Shown here piece by piece: positions 50,742 through 59,917 of a DNA stretch of 64,000 nucleotides (within the stretch, counting starts at the first letter, position 1; every line of letters begins with the position of its first letter). The translations under genes were made by a program, and so were the position numbers. The notes under the pieces are model-generated. The model saw only the letters and a program-made list of their open reading frames with translations. It was not told where the DNA came from and did no database searches. This DNA comes from an uncultured Alphaproteobacteria bacterium (lineage in GTDB: Bacteria; Pseudomonadota; Alphaproteobacteria; Rhizobiales; Aestuariivirgaceae): NCBI GenBank assembly GCA_945957365.1, contig CAMFKI010000012.1, positions 34,985-98,984 of the forward strand, read 5' to 3'.

Positions 50742-51503
50742 ATGCCGATCGATCTCAATCACAGCTCCGGTGCACGCTACGAACCAGGCACCAGCCTGTC
50801 CGCGGCCGTCAACGCTCATGTCGATGCTGCCCTTCTTGCGCGCCATCGCCTGCAGGTACCGCGCGATTATCTGGGGGCCAGCCGCATCGGCGAGCCATGT
50901 TCCCGCCGTCTCGCCTATGAATACGCGCATGCGCCTGAGGATCCCGACAGGGCCTTCACCGGCCAGACGCTGCGAATCTTTGCCGCGGGCCACGTCTTCG
51001 AGGATCTCACCATCGAATGGTTGAGGACCGCGGGCTTCGATCTCCGCACCCGGCGGCGCGACGGCGGGCAGTTCGGCTTCGAGACGGCGGGTGGCCGCAT
51101 CAAGGGTCACATCGACGGCGTCATCATCGGCGGCCCGGATATCGGTATCCCGTGGCCAGCGCTGTTTGAGCACAAGGCGCTGAAGGCGAAATCCTGGTCC
51201 GACGTCGTGAAGCGCGGCGTCGAGCTGTCGAAGCCCGTCTACTATGCCCAGCTCCAGATCTACATGGCCTACATGGAGCTCGAGACCGCACTCTTCACCT
51301 GCCTCAACAAGGATACCCAGGAACTCCACCACGAGCGCGTCGACCTCGTGCCGCATGCTGCGCAGGCACTCTCCGACAAGGCCGCCGGCATCATCCGTGC
51401 CGTCGAGGCGCATGAATGTCCGGCACGCATCGCGGCCAATCCCGACTTCCATGTCTGCCGTTTCTGTCCGTTCCACTCTACCTGCTGGGAGACAAGACCA
51501 TGA
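50742..51503 (+). CDS. PD-(D/E)XK exonuclease, Cas4/RecB-like, with probable 4Fe-4S cluster
   Basis: A 253-residue nuclease. 'ASRIGEPCSRRLAYEYAHA' holds a first Cys; 'GGRIKGHIDGVIIGG' gives the Asp and 'ALFEHKALKAKSW' the E-x-K of the PD-(D/E)XK core; 'YYAQLQIYMAYM' is the QxxxY motif. The C-terminal 'CRFCPFHSTCW' supplies three more Cys, as in Cas4/AddB-type 4Fe-4S nucleases. It likely resects DNA in phage replication/recombination. No CRISPR locus is nearby. It overlaps the next gene by ATGA. Confidence 0.88.
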   Translation: MPIDLNHSSGARYEPGTSLSAAVNAHVDAALLARHRLQVPRDYLGASRIGEPCSRRLAYEYAHAPEDPDRAFTGQTLRIFAAGHVFEDLTIEWLRTAGFDLRTRRRDGGQFGFETAGGRIKGHIDGVIIGGPDIGIPWPALFEHKALKAKSWSDVVKRGVELSKPVYYAQLQIYMAYMELETALFTCLNKDTQELHHERVDLVPHAAQALSDKAAGIIRAVEAHECPARIAANPDFHVCRFCPFHSTCWETRP

Positions 51504-52246
51504 CTGTGCCCGCCGCCTATGAGCTCAAATCTCTCTATCACGCGCGCCGCTCCAGCTTCGATGAACTTGGCGATATGCGTGGTCTGGTGAATGCTCCCGT
51601 GTACGTCTTTCCCGACCAGGACGTTTTCGACAGCGACGAGGTCACGGAATTGTGCCGCCTGACCCTCGACCGGGAGATCCGCCTTCCCCACGATCAGGTC
51701 ATCTTCGAGGTGAAGGACAAGCTCGGAGAGTGCGAGGCGTATGTTCTCTACTGCCGCACCCTCGGTCCCGATGCGGAGGTATTCCTGCTGCTCAAGGGCT
51801 TGGAGCGCAATCTCTGGGTCGGCCCCATCATGCGCGTCATCTTGCGCGCCAATGGCGAACTCGAGTCCTTTGCCAATCCGAGGCATGTGCATGAAGATGC
51901 CGCCGTTGAACTCTTCGCATATGTTGCGACGGGCATGTATGTGCGGGCACTGAGCATGCTTGCCCAGTCGCCGAAGGTCCATGACGCCACTGTACCCCTG
52001 TCTCGCCGTCGAAAGGGCGAGAAGGCGGGCGTCTCGGGTTGGGTATGGCACACCGTCAGCATCGATCCCTCGAAGCTGACAATGCGCGGTTCTCATCAGG
52101 GCGGCAGCCATGCGAGCCCACGCTGGCATATCCGCCGGGGGCACTGGCGCAATCTCTCCGACGGCCGCAGGGTATTCGTGCGCGAAGCCCAAGTGGGCGA
52201 CATGGCCCGGGGTGGCGTGGTCAAGGACTACGAGGTCGCGGCATGA
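51500..52246 (+). CDS. phage-type hypothetical protein
   Basis: A 248-residue protein coupled by ATGA to the nuclease gene and to the helicase gene after it. It has an alternating strand pattern ('VYVFPDQDVFDSDEVTELCRLTL', 'LPHDQVIFEVKDKLGECEAYVLYCRTLG') and a basic C-terminal block 'SPRWHIRRGHWRNLSDGRRVFV', which resembles a family motif found in phage proteins. Function unknown; it is probably part of the replication module. Confidence 0.78.
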   Translation: MTVPAAYELKSLYHARRSSFDELGDMRGLVNAPVYVFPDQDVFDSDEVTELCRLTLDREIRLPHDQVIFEVKDKLGECEAYVLYCRTLGPDAEVFLLLKGLERNLWVGPIMRVILRANGELESFANPRHVHEDAAVELFAYVATGMYVRALSMLAQSPKVHDATVPLSRRRKGEKAGVSGWVWHTVSIDPSKLTMRGSHQGGSHASPRWHIRRGHWRNLSDGRRVFVREAQVGDMARGGVVKDYEVAA

Positions 52247-53562
52247 ATGACTTCTCGCCATCCGATGCCCAGTCGCGCGCCATCACCGAAATCCGCGACT
52301 GGTTCGTGAACCGGTCCTCCCGGCAGCAGGTGTTCCGGCTGTTTGGCTATGCCGGAAGCGGAAAGAGCACGGTTCTCCGTTTCGCCCTCGAGGAACTGGG
52401 CCTCAGCACATCCGTGTCCTCGCGACATTGTGTCCCCGACGTGGTGACCGCCACCTTCACCGGCAAGGCGGCGCTCGTCCTGCGGCGCAAGGGAACTCCG
52501 GCCCGCACCATCCACAGCCTGATCTACAGCGTCTTTCAGGCCACCGAGGAGGAGGTGGCGGCGACAGTGGCGAAGATCGAGGAGGCGGGCAAGGAAGCGC
52601 GGGGCCTCACATGCTTCGAGAGGACGACGGCGGAGGCGGCGATCGAGGCCATGCGGCAGGCGCTCGTCCAGATGAAGCAGCCGCGCTTCACGCTGAACCC
52701 TCAGAGCGATGCGGCACTGGCAAGGCTCATCGTCCTCGACGAGGTCTCCATGGTCGATGAGGACATGGCGCGCGATCTGATGAGCTTCGGGAAGCCCATT
52801 CTCGTGCTGGGAGACCCGGGGCAGCTGCCGCCCATCAAGGGGGAGGGTGCCTTCACCCGTGATGCACCCGACGTCATGCTGACCGAGATCCATCGCCAGG
52901 CGGCCGAGAGTGCCATCATCCGGCTCGCCACCATGGCGCGGCAGGGCGAAGCCATCGGCTTCGGGCAATATGACGCGCACGTCGCCAAGATGCGCAAGGC
53001 GGACATCACCCCGGCGCAGGCCCTCCGGGGCGGGCAGGTCATCTGCGGCCGCAACGTCACGCGCTTCGAACTCAACAATGCCATGCGCGGGGCAGCCGGG
53101 TTCGCGGGCGGCGGTGCCCTGCCGTCCGGTCCCACGGAGAAGATCATCTGCCTCAAGAACCAGAACGAGCTCGGTCTCATCAATGGAATGTTCGTCACGC
53201 TTGAGGATATCATCGATGAGGGGACCCACTACTTCTCAGCGGCCGCGCGTGACGAGGACGGCGAACTCCTGGGACCGTTGCTCGATGCCGAGGGTGCACG
53301 TGGCCGCATGCGCTTCTACAAGGGGCACTTCGAGGACCATCTGTCCTTCGATCCTCACCGCCATGACCGCGACTGGAAGGTCAAGCGGCAGTTGTCCGAG
53401 GCGACCTTCGGCTGGGCCATCACCTGCCACAAGGCGCAAGGCTCGCAATGGGAGAACGTCATCGTGTGGGATGATGGGCTGGGGCAGGGCGAGGCCGACC
53501 GCCGGCGCTGGCTCTATACCGCCATCACGAGGGCTGAACGCGGACTCGTCATTCTTGCCTGA
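52243..53562 (+). CDS. SF1 (RecD/Dda/Pif1-like) DNA helicase
   Basis: A 439-residue helicase: Walker A 'LFGYAGSGKSTVLRFAL', motif Ia 'TFTGKAALVLRRKG', motif II 'LIVLDEVSMVDEDMA', motif III 'ILVLGDPGQLPPIKGEG', motif V/VI 'ITCHKAQGSQWENVIVW' and 'RRWLYTAITRAERGLVIL'. This is the SF1B 5'-3' group used by phage T4 Dda and RecD2. It is ATGA-coupled to the preceding gene. Confidence 0.93.
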   Translation: MNDFSPSDAQSRAITEIRDWFVNRSSRQQVFRLFGYAGSGKSTVLRFALEELGLSTSVSSRHCVPDVVTATFTGKAALVLRRKGTPARTIHSLIYSVFQATEEEVAATVAKIEEAGKEARGLTCFERTTAEAAIEAMRQALVQMKQPRFTLNPQSDAALARLIVLDEVSMVDEDMARDLMSFGKPILVLGDPGQLPPIKGEGAFTRDAPDVMLTEIHRQAAESAIIRLATMARQGEAIGFGQYDAHVAKMRKADITPAQALRGGQVICGRNVTRFELNNAMRGAAGFAGGGALPSGPTEKIICLKNQNELGLINGMFVTLEDIIDEGTHYFSAAARDEDGELLGPLLDAEGARGRMRFYKGHFEDHLSFDPHRHDRDWKVKRQLSEATFGWAITCHKAQGSQWENVIVWDDGLGQGEADRRRWLYTAITRAERGLVILA

Positions 53563-53573
53563 GGTACGCCTTC

Positions 53574-56141
53574 ATGATCGATCTGAACGACGTCTGGCGT
53601 CCTCCCGAGCACTTCGACCTCCCCGAAATCCGCCGCCGCCTAGCTGCAACGGCTCCTGAGTGGCTGCCGGGACTGTTCCCGAACGCACGACTGGCCGCGG
53701 ACCGCAAGGCGCTGCGCTGCGCCGATCTCTCGGGAAGGGCGCCGCGGGGCGAGGGGTCCTGCGTCCTCCACCTCAAGGGGCCCTATGCCGGGTCGGGCTT
53801 CGATCACGCGACCGGGGAATTTGCTGCCGGCATCGACCTCATCCATCACGCGACGGGGCTGTCCGACCGGGCGCTGTTTGCCGAGGCGGCACGCCTCGCC
53901 AAGCTTGATGGGCCGGCGCCACGGACGGCGATTGCAGCGTCCCGGCCTGACCACAGCCTCGACATCGCCCGCATTCTCGGTACCTGTGCGCCGCTCGCCG
54001 GCACACCGGCCGACACCTATCTGCGCTCACGCGACCTCGAGGACCCGGGTTCCCCGGACTTGCTCTACAATGCCGACCTGACCGACTTCGAGACGGCGCG
54101 CGGTTGGGCGGGCATGGTGGCGATCGTGCGCAATGGCAGGGGCGAACCCACCGGCGGTATTCACCGTACCTTCCTGCTCGATGATGGTTCCGCCAAGGCG
54201 CCGCCGGGCAAGAAGATGCTGGGGCCTGTGGCTGGCGGTTCGGTTCGGCTGTTCCCCATGTCCGCTGACGGCCGCCTTGGCATCGCGGAGGGGATCGAGA
54301 CGGCGCTTGCCGCGCATGGAATCTTCGGGCAGCCGGTGTGGGCTGCCCTGTCGGCCGACGGTGTCCGCCGCTGGCAGTGGCCGGAGGGCATGACCCACGT
54401 GACGATCTTCGCCGACGCCGGGGATGCCGGGCGCCAGGCGGCAGCAACGCTGGCCGATCGTCTCAATGATGCAGGAATTGCCAATCGCATCGTCTCCCCG
54501 CTGCATGGCGATGACTTCAATGACGACCTCCAGCACGGGGCTGTTGCTGCCGATTACCCTGCGGAAATCGTTGCGCCTCCGCCGCAATCCCCTGAAACGG
54601 AGGAACCCACGCCGGACTTCGCGGTCGCGCCCCAGGATGATCACGCCGCGCTCATGGCGGCGGCCGCGGCGCTGACCAATCCACCCGACCTCAAGGCGCT
54701 CGGCACGCTGCTCGGCCGCCTAGCGCTCAGCCCGATGGAACCCTTGACCGAACGCCAGGTCGTGGCCCGCATCAAGGCAGCGACGGGAATCGCCACCTCC
54801 ATTCTCGAAAAGCAACTCGCCGAGCTGCGCCGCCGCGTCAGCGTGAACGGTGATCCCAGCGCTCCCATCGCGCGGCCACGGTGGTTCGGGCGCCTGCGCA
54901 TGGACCTTGCCGGGACGCCGGAACGCCACGAGGCCAATGTCATCATCGCGCTCAACTCGGATCCTGTCTTCGCCGGCGTTCTCGCCTTCGACGAGTTTGC
55001 ACAGGCGATCGTCGTGCGCCGGGCGCTGCCCTGGGACGGCAGGGGTGTCGCCGTGCCGCGGGAATGGGATGATGCCGACGAGATCCGTACCGCTGAATGG
55101 CTTCAGCTGCGCGGTCTCAACGTGGCGCCCGTGGTGGTTGGACGCGCCATCGGCGCCGTCGCACGCGAGCATCGCATTCACCCGGTGCGCGACTGGCTCG
55201 ATACCCTGAAATGGGATGGCACGCCCCGGATCGAGACCTGGACCACCACCTATCTCGGTGCTGAGCCCACCGACCTTCACCATGCCATGGGTGCGTTGTG
55301 GTTGATCTCCGCCGTGGCGCGCATCTATCGTCCCGGCGTCAAGGCCGACCACATGCTGATCCTCGAGGGCCAGCAGGGTGCCAGGAAGTCGACCGCGCTC
55401 AAGGTCCTGGCGGGTGAGCACTGGTTCACCGACGAGTTGCCGGAACTGGGCTCCAAGGACGCAGCGCTCCACATGCAGGGCGTCTGGATCGTGGAAATCG
55501 CTGAGCTCGATGCCATCGGCCGTGCCGAGGTCTCGCGCATCAAGGCGTTTCTCACGCGCACCACCGACCGCTTCCGTCCGCCCTATGGCCGCTACACCAT
55601 CGAGGTGCCGCGGCAGTGCGTGTTCGCCGGGACCGTGAATCCTGACACATACTTGCGCGACGAGACCGGAAACCGGCGCTTCTGGCCTGTGCGCTGCGGC
55701 ACGATCGACATTCCGGCGCTGGCGCGCGACCGCGACCAGCTGTGGGCCGAGGCGGTTCATCGCCTCAGGTCGGGCGCCATCTGGTGGATCGACGACCCGG
55801 CGCTCATCTCCGAGGCGAAGGCCGCCCAGGATGCGCGCTACCAGGCCGATGCCTGGGATGCCCGGATCGACCGCTGGCTTACCCATGACATGCGCCGCGT
55901 GAACCGTGGCTTTGCGGGGATCGATGACTGGAAGAATGAGGAACTGGAACGCGCCGAGCCCATTCGCGATGTCTCCGTCGGCGAAATCCTCGAAGGAGCA
56001 CTCGGCATCGAACCCGCGAAATGGACGAAGATCGACCAGATGCGCGTGGCGGCGTGGCTCAAGTCGCGGCAGTGGGAGAAATACCGCCGCACGAAAGGCG
56101 AGGCCCGTGAATGGCGATACCGGAAGTCCGAGACGGCGTAA
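53574..56141 (+). CDS. primase-helicase fusion (Toprim primase plus VapE-type helicase)
   Basis: An 855-residue protein. The N-terminal third has a CHC2-less primase/Toprim region: 'ADGRLGIAEGIETALAAHGIFGQPVWAALSADG', 'HVTIFADAGDAGRQAAATLADRLNDAG'. The C-terminal half is the virulence-associated E (SF3-like) ATPase: 'DHMLILEGQQGARKSTALKVLAG', 'GVWIVEIAELDAIGRAEVSRIKAFLT', 'CVFAGTVNPDTYLRDETGNRRFWPV'. It would unwind and prime replication of the element. A ten-copy octamer array lies directly after it. Confidence 0.93.
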   Translation: MIDLNDVWRPPEHFDLPEIRRRLAATAPEWLPGLFPNARLAADRKALRCADLSGRAPRGEGSCVLHLKGPYAGSGFDHATGEFAAGIDLIHHATGLSDRALFAEAARLAKLDGPAPRTAIAASRPDHSLDIARILGTCAPLAGTPADTYLRSRDLEDPGSPDLLYNADLTDFETARGWAGMVAIVRNGRGEPTGGIHRTFLLDDGSAKAPPGKKMLGPVAGGSVRLFPMSADGRLGIAEGIETALAAHGIFGQPVWAALSADGVRRWQWPEGMTHVTIFADAGDAGRQAAATLADRLNDAGIANRIVSPLHGDDFNDDLQHGAVAADYPAEIVAPPPQSPETEEPTPDFAVAPQDDHAALMAAAAALTNPPDLKALGTLLGRLALSPMEPLTERQVVARIKAATGIATSILEKQLAELRRRVSVNGDPSAPIARPRWFGRLRMDLAGTPERHEANVIIALNSDPVFAGVLAFDEFAQAIVVRRALPWDGRGVAVPREWDDADEIRTAEWLQLRGLNVAPVVVGRAIGAVAREHRIHPVRDWLDTLKWDGTPRIETWTTTYLGAEPTDLHHAMGALWLISAVARIYRPGVKADHMLILEGQQGARKSTALKVLAGEHWFTDELPELGSKDAALHMQGVWIVEIAELDAIGRAEVSRIKAFLTRTTDRFRPPYGRYTIEVPRQCVFAGTVNPDTYLRDETGNRRFWPVRCGTIDIPALARDRDQLWAEAVHRLRSGAIWWIDDPALISEAKAAQDARYQADAWDARIDRWLTHDMRRVNRGFAGIDDWKNEELERAEPIRDVSVGEILEGALGIEPAKWTKIDQMRVAAWLKSRQWEKYRRTKGEAREWRYRKSETA

Positions 56142-56226
56142 TCATCGCTTGAGGGCAAGGGCAGACTGACTGGTGGGCAGGGGCATCCGCATGGGTGCCC
56201 CGCTTGCGTTTCGGGTGGCCCGGCCT

Positions 56227-56466
56227 GCCCAACCTGCCCAACCCCCGGAACAGGTTGGGCAGCGAAAACTCCAATGAATTCAATCCGCGCCCAACCTGCC
56301 CAACCTCAATGCCAACTTTCTTTCTCTCTGTATATAATGTGTGTTCCCTTCCGGGTTCATAGTCCCATACGAATGTAAGGGAAAAGGTTGGGCAGGTTGG
56401 GCAATGCATTGATCTGAATGGAGAAAAATCTGCCCAACCTCGGGATGAGGTTGGGCGAGGTTGGGC
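56227..56466. repeat. ten GCCCAACC octamers with an 18-bp inverted repeat, candidate replication origin
   Basis: Copies of GCCCAACC (or its complement GGTTGGGC) start at 56227, 56236, 56253c, 56289, 56298, 56386c, 56395c, 56432, 56449c and 56459c. The pair at 56289-56306 and the pair at 56385-56402 form a perfect 18-bp inverted repeat around an AT-richer 78-bp loop that contains TATAAT. The region lies between the converging primase-helicase and DUF1186/SEC-C genes. An iteron-type origin or a terminator/partition site is inferred. Confidence 0.75.
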
Positions 56467-56469
56467 AGG

Positions 56470-57369
56470 CTAGTTCAGACAGCACTTCTTGTACTTTTTC
56501 CCGGAGTCGCAGGGGCATGGATCGTTCCGGCCGACATTGCGGTAGGGATTGAAGGCAATGTCCGGCTCATTCCACAGGGCCGGGGAGTTCTGTTCTTCAG
56601 CCAGTTCCTCATCGAGTTTCCTGAGATACTCCTCCGAATAGCCATGCCATGAGGAAACCTCCGCGATCGCATCGATCGCGGTCGGCCTGGGTTGATCCCT
56701 CATGAACCACTGACCGGTTGGATCCTCGGCGGCTGCCAGTTGATCCTGCTCGAACTCCTCGATCCTGTACGAGGGCAGATCGCTCGTGTCCTTCATGATG
56801 GCCTGGCGGGCCGCGAGATCGAGGTGCCTGAGGCCGAGGACGGCCACGGCTTCGGCCCAGTCCGCCAGGAGATAAGGGTCGGCATCGGGTTCTACACGCG
56901 TGTGGAATTGCTCGATGAAGGAGACGACATCGGCCCGGCGCTCCGGACGCTCGATGGCGATGCGCAGCAGCGCGGAAATCATGCAGGTGCGGACAAAGAG
57001 ATAGACGTCGCGGTCGAGGATGAGGTCGAAGATGGGACGGAGGTCATCCGTCGCGACATTGGCCATGACTCGGTCGGAGTCGTCTGTGAGGGTGTCACCC
57101 AGAAGGTCATCAAGGGTGTCCTCGTCCAGTCGAAGTAGGCGTGTCAGCGGCAGGTAGGAACGCGGATCACCCCATTCCCCGAGGATGAGGAAGATGATCG
57201 AGTAGGAATCCGCGTAGGGGAGTTCTTCCCACGGTGTTGTCATTGCGCGCTCGATTTCGGCGAGGAACGCCGGGAGCATCTCTTCCCTGGCGTCGAGTGC
57301 TGCACGCATTGCGCCCACGGGTGCAGTGCGGCTGGTCTCGAATTCCATGAGAACCTCTTTGGGCGTCAT
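56470..57369 (-). CDS. DUF1186 protein with C-terminal SEC-C motif
   Basis: A 299-residue protein. From the start at 57369 it runs 'MTPKEVLMEFETSRTAPVGAMRAALDAREEMLPAFL', helical repeats as in DUF1186, and ends with 'VGRNDPCPCDSGKKYKKCCLN', a SEC-C zinc-binding motif. SEC-C modules bind ribosomes or partner proteins. ATG at 57348 with AAAGAGG is an alternative start. It is the only minus-strand gene of this part and lies next to the octamer array. Confidence 0.85.
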   Translation of the reverse strand: MTPKEVLMEFETSRTAPVGAMRAALDAREEMLPAFLAEIERAMTTPWEELPYADSYSIIFLILGEWGDPRSYLPLTRLLRLDEDTLDDLLGDTLTDDSDRVMANVATDDLRPIFDLILDRDVYLFVRTCMISALLRIAIERPERRADVVSFIEQFHTRVEPDADPYLLADWAEAVAVLGLRHLDLAARQAIMKDTSDLPSYRIEEFEQDQLAAAEDPTGQWFMRDQPRPTAIDAIAEVSSWHGYSEEYLRKLDEELAEEQNSPALWNEPDIAFNPYRNVGRNDPCPCDSGKKYKKCCLN

Positions 57370-57583
57370 GAGCGGATTCCTTGCCCGGCGACTGGATCGG
57401 AAATGACTTCTATCGCGGACAAGGGCTTTGGCCAATGCCGCTCCCGGCGAGTTCGGTCTTGCCTCAGGCTGGTTCTGAAACGACGGCGAAGCACGATGCA
57501 TCGTTTCCGCTTGATTGAACGTCCCCGCTGTGATTCCCTGTGCGGGACCGAAGCCGAAGGCCCACTGTCCGTGAGCCTTCGAT

Positions 57584-58120
57584 ATGAACCTGCCACATCG
57601 CCGAGACGTCGCACTCGAGGCCGTTCCAGCCGTGGGGCGGCCGCCCGATCCCATCAGTTCCATCCTTACCCTCGACCTCGGCAGCACGACGGGGTGGGCA
57701 ATCCGCAACAGCCGCTGCCGCATCCTCCATGGCACGGCCGAGTTCCGTCCCAGCCGCTTCGAAGGCGGCGGCATGCGCTACCTGCGCTTCGGCAAGTGGC
57801 TTGAGCAGACGCTCGACGTCACCGGCGGCATTGATGCCGTCTACTTCGAAGAAATACGACGCCACATCGGCACGGACGCGGCTCACGTTTACGGCGGACT
57901 GCTCGCCACCTTGACGTCGTGGTGCGAGAGCCACCGCATTGCCTACCAGGGAGTGCCAGTCGGCACCTGGAAGCGCCATGCCTGCGGAAAGGGCAACGCC
58001 GACAAGCAGGCAGTGATTGCTGCGATGCGTGCACGGGGCTTCGAGCCGGCCGACGACAATGAGGCAGACGCCATCGCTATCCTGCTGTGGGCCATCGAGA
58101 CCGCGGGAGGTATGGCATGA
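57584..58120 (+). CDS. RuvC-like Holliday junction resolvase
   Basis: A 178-residue protein with the RNase H-fold acidic residues: first strand 'ILTLDLGSTTGWAI', 'AVYFEEIRRHIGTDAAHVYGGLLATL', and 'DDNEADAIAILLWAIE' (D-x-x-x-D). It cleaves four-way junctions in phage recombination and packaging. The next gene starts in its last codons (ATGA). Upstream 57370-57583 holds the presumed promoter. Confidence 0.88.
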   Translation: MNLPHRRDVALEAVPAVGRPPDPISSILTLDLGSTTGWAIRNSRCRILHGTAEFRPSRFEGGGMRYLRFGKWLEQTLDVTGGIDAVYFEEIRRHIGTDAAHVYGGLLATLTSWCESHRIAYQGVPVGTWKRHACGKGNADKQAVIAAMRARGFEPADDNEADAIAILLWAIETAGGMA

Positions 58121-58401
58121 GCAGCCCCGCGGAAATGTTCCTCAAGCACGTCGCCAACGTCATCGCAGAGCGCAGCACCAAGTATGGCGATGCGGCCGGC
58201 AACATGGCGGCCATCGCTGCCCGGTGGTCCAGTACGCTGGGCCGTGAAGTCACGCCGGCGCAGGTCGTCCTCTGCCTCCTCGACCTGAAGCTGGCCCGCC
58301 TGGCGCACGACCCGGCCCACGAGGACTCGGCAGTCGATGTCTGCGGCTACGCCGCCCTGCTGCGCGAACTCACTGAAACCTCCAACACAGAAGGACGCTG
58401 A
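58117..58401 (+). CDS. DUF6378 family phage protein
   Basis: A 94-residue helical protein ('AEMFLKHVANVIAERSTKYGDAAGNMAAIAARWSS...QVVLCLLDLKLARLAHDP'), matching the DUF6378 group of phage proteins that resemble small MazG-like helical folds. It is ATGA-coupled to the RuvC-like gene; GAAGGA for the next gene follows. Confidence 0.8.
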   Translation: MSSPAEMFLKHVANVIAERSTKYGDAAGNMAAIAARWSSTLGREVTPAQVVLCLLDLKLARLAHDPAHEDSAVDVCGYAALLRELTETSNTEGR

Positions 58402-58403
58402 AC

Positions 58404-58961
58404 ATGGCTGCTGGACGCAAGCGGAAACCCGGCAAGCGCTACCCCTGTGGCAAGCGCGTCCGCAATGAACTCGAACGCGATGTCATGAGCACGGCCATCG
58501 AGGCCCGCAAGAGGCTCTTCGGCGTCACGTCGAAGCAGGCGAGGGACGAGCGGCTCGGTACGGCCCTCGGACGTCTCGCCTTCCGCGAACTCATCAGCGA
58601 GAAGCAGTACCAGGCGGGTGTTGCCTTCGGTGAGCTTTACCACGCCCACCAGATCCTGATGGGCCTGCCATCGCCCAGTCCTCGTTCCGTGGCCGGACTG
58701 CTGATCAACGAGGGGATCTTCGGCGGAAGCCCCAGCGAGCCGGTGCTGGAGGTCATCGAGAGGGTGAAGCGGCGCTTCGCCGATGCCACCAGCGTGCTCG
58801 ATGCCTGCGATCGCGAACAGCGGATGTCCGCCGGCAAGCGGCCGACCTTGCTGATCTACCGGGTCATATGCGCCGACCACGACGCGATGCACTGGAGCGA
58901 GGAGGATATCGGCAACTTGCGCGTAGCGCTGAATGCGCTGGTGAGACTGTTCTGTTTGTGA
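58404..58961 (+). CDS. phage-type hypothetical protein
   Basis: A 185-residue protein with GAAGGA 8 nt before its ATG. A basic N-terminus 'MAAGRKRKPGKRYPCGKRVRNELERDV' suggests nucleic-acid binding; the rest is helical. It is the last gene of the RuvC operon and may act on DNA. No family is recognised. Confidence 0.78.
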   Translation: MAAGRKRKPGKRYPCGKRVRNELERDVMSTAIEARKRLFGVTSKQARDERLGTALGRLAFRELISEKQYQAGVAFGELYHAHQILMGLPSPSPRSVAGLLINEGIFGGSPSEPVLEVIERVKRRFADATSVLDACDREQRMSAGKRPTLLIYRVICADHDAMHWSEEDIGNLRVALNALVRLFCL

Positions 58962-59064
58962 CGCCGAAGAAGTTGGTAATGCTCGCCTTGCTCCACCATC
59001 GCAATCGCGTCAGGCCGCACGGCATACTTTGCGATGCGGCCTGACATTCACCAGACCAACTCTG

Positions 59065-59358
59065 TCAGGGTGCTACGTTCAGATTGACCTTGCCACCTAC
59101 GACCTTCGGTGGATCGGCTTTCAAGTGCGATGCATTCTTGAGAACCCAGTCACGCGCAGCCTCTGTAATAGCCGTTGCTGCCTTCTCTGTCTTGGAGACT
59201 GTCACTGTAAAACCGCCGTCTTCGGTTTTGATGACAGAGTAATCAACGAAGCCTTTCACTGAGCGCATCAACTTCTTGACGTCCTTCTTGCTGGCGATGA
59301 TCAGATCGATCGTCTCAGCAGCACCCTTTCCCGAATATGTCCTCACGACGATATGCAT
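59065..59358 (-). CDS. small uncharacterised protein
   Basis: A 97-residue protein with an alternating strand/helix pattern ('MHIVVRTYSGKGAAETIDLII', 'VKGFVDYSVIKTEDGGFTVTVS') like a ferredoxin-fold stress or ABM-type small protein. GAGAGGG precedes the ATG. It is alone on the minus strand. Confidence 0.7.
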   Translation of the reverse strand: MHIVVRTYSGKGAAETIDLIIASKKDVKKLMRSVKGFVDYSVIKTEDGGFTVTVSKTEKAATAITEAARDWVLKNASHLKADPPKVVGGKVNLNVAP

Positions 59359-59563
59359 TGGGCCCTCTCACTTTCAGCGCAGGTTACCTGGTCGCGCTGT
59401 GCGCGGAGATAGCAGCGCAAGGAAGCTTCACAAGCAAGGTGGCATTTCAGCTGGGAGAGGGATGTCGAAAATCCAGTTTCGGGTTTAGGTCCATATCTAC
59501 AGCGGAGACTGGACTTGTCCAGATGTTCCCGATATGTTCTTTTCGTCTAGTGGGAGTACCGAC

Positions 59564-59818
59564 ATGGCTGAAATCACCTATTTCGTGATGGTCCCTTTCC
59601 AGGAAGCGGATAGCGGGCTTGTTGCCGGGCAGGGAATCCAGTGTCCGTCGGGGCGATCGGCCATCGCCCAGGCGCGTGGCGCTGTTTCCAAGGGCGCCGT
59701 CGGCGCAATCGCCTTCAAACGTTCCGGGGATCCAAACATCGGCGAGTACGGCGAGGCTGTTCTCATCTGCAAGGAAGGCGACCTTCCCGACAGTGTGATG
59801 GATATGCTGGCGGCCTAG
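59564..59818 (+). CDS. small uncharacterised protein, intact copy of a duplicated gene
   Basis: An 84-residue protein with GGGAG 7 nt before its ATG, ending 'AVLICKEGDLPDSVMDMLAA'. A decayed copy of this 3' end lies at 60252-60329. No known domain; the Ser/Arg/Ala-rich middle with 'GRSAIAQARGAVSKGAVGAIAFKRSG' looks like a small fold. Confidence 0.75.
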   Translation: MAEITYFVMVPFQEADSGLVAGQGIQCPSGRSAIAQARGAVSKGAVGAIAFKRSGDPNIGEYGEAVLICKEGDLPDSVMDMLAA

Positions 59819-59917
59819 AGGTCGTCATTCGGCGAACAGCCGAAGTCGGACCTCCGGTGCGGATTGCACGGTGTGTGATGCTGCCATATGTTTTGAAGGC
59901 AGTAGAGGGGTAACGGC

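Noticed and set aside
56227..56466. CRISPR array
   Set aside because: The repeats are only 8 bp, in both orientations, and not evenly spaced; no cas genes are in the window.
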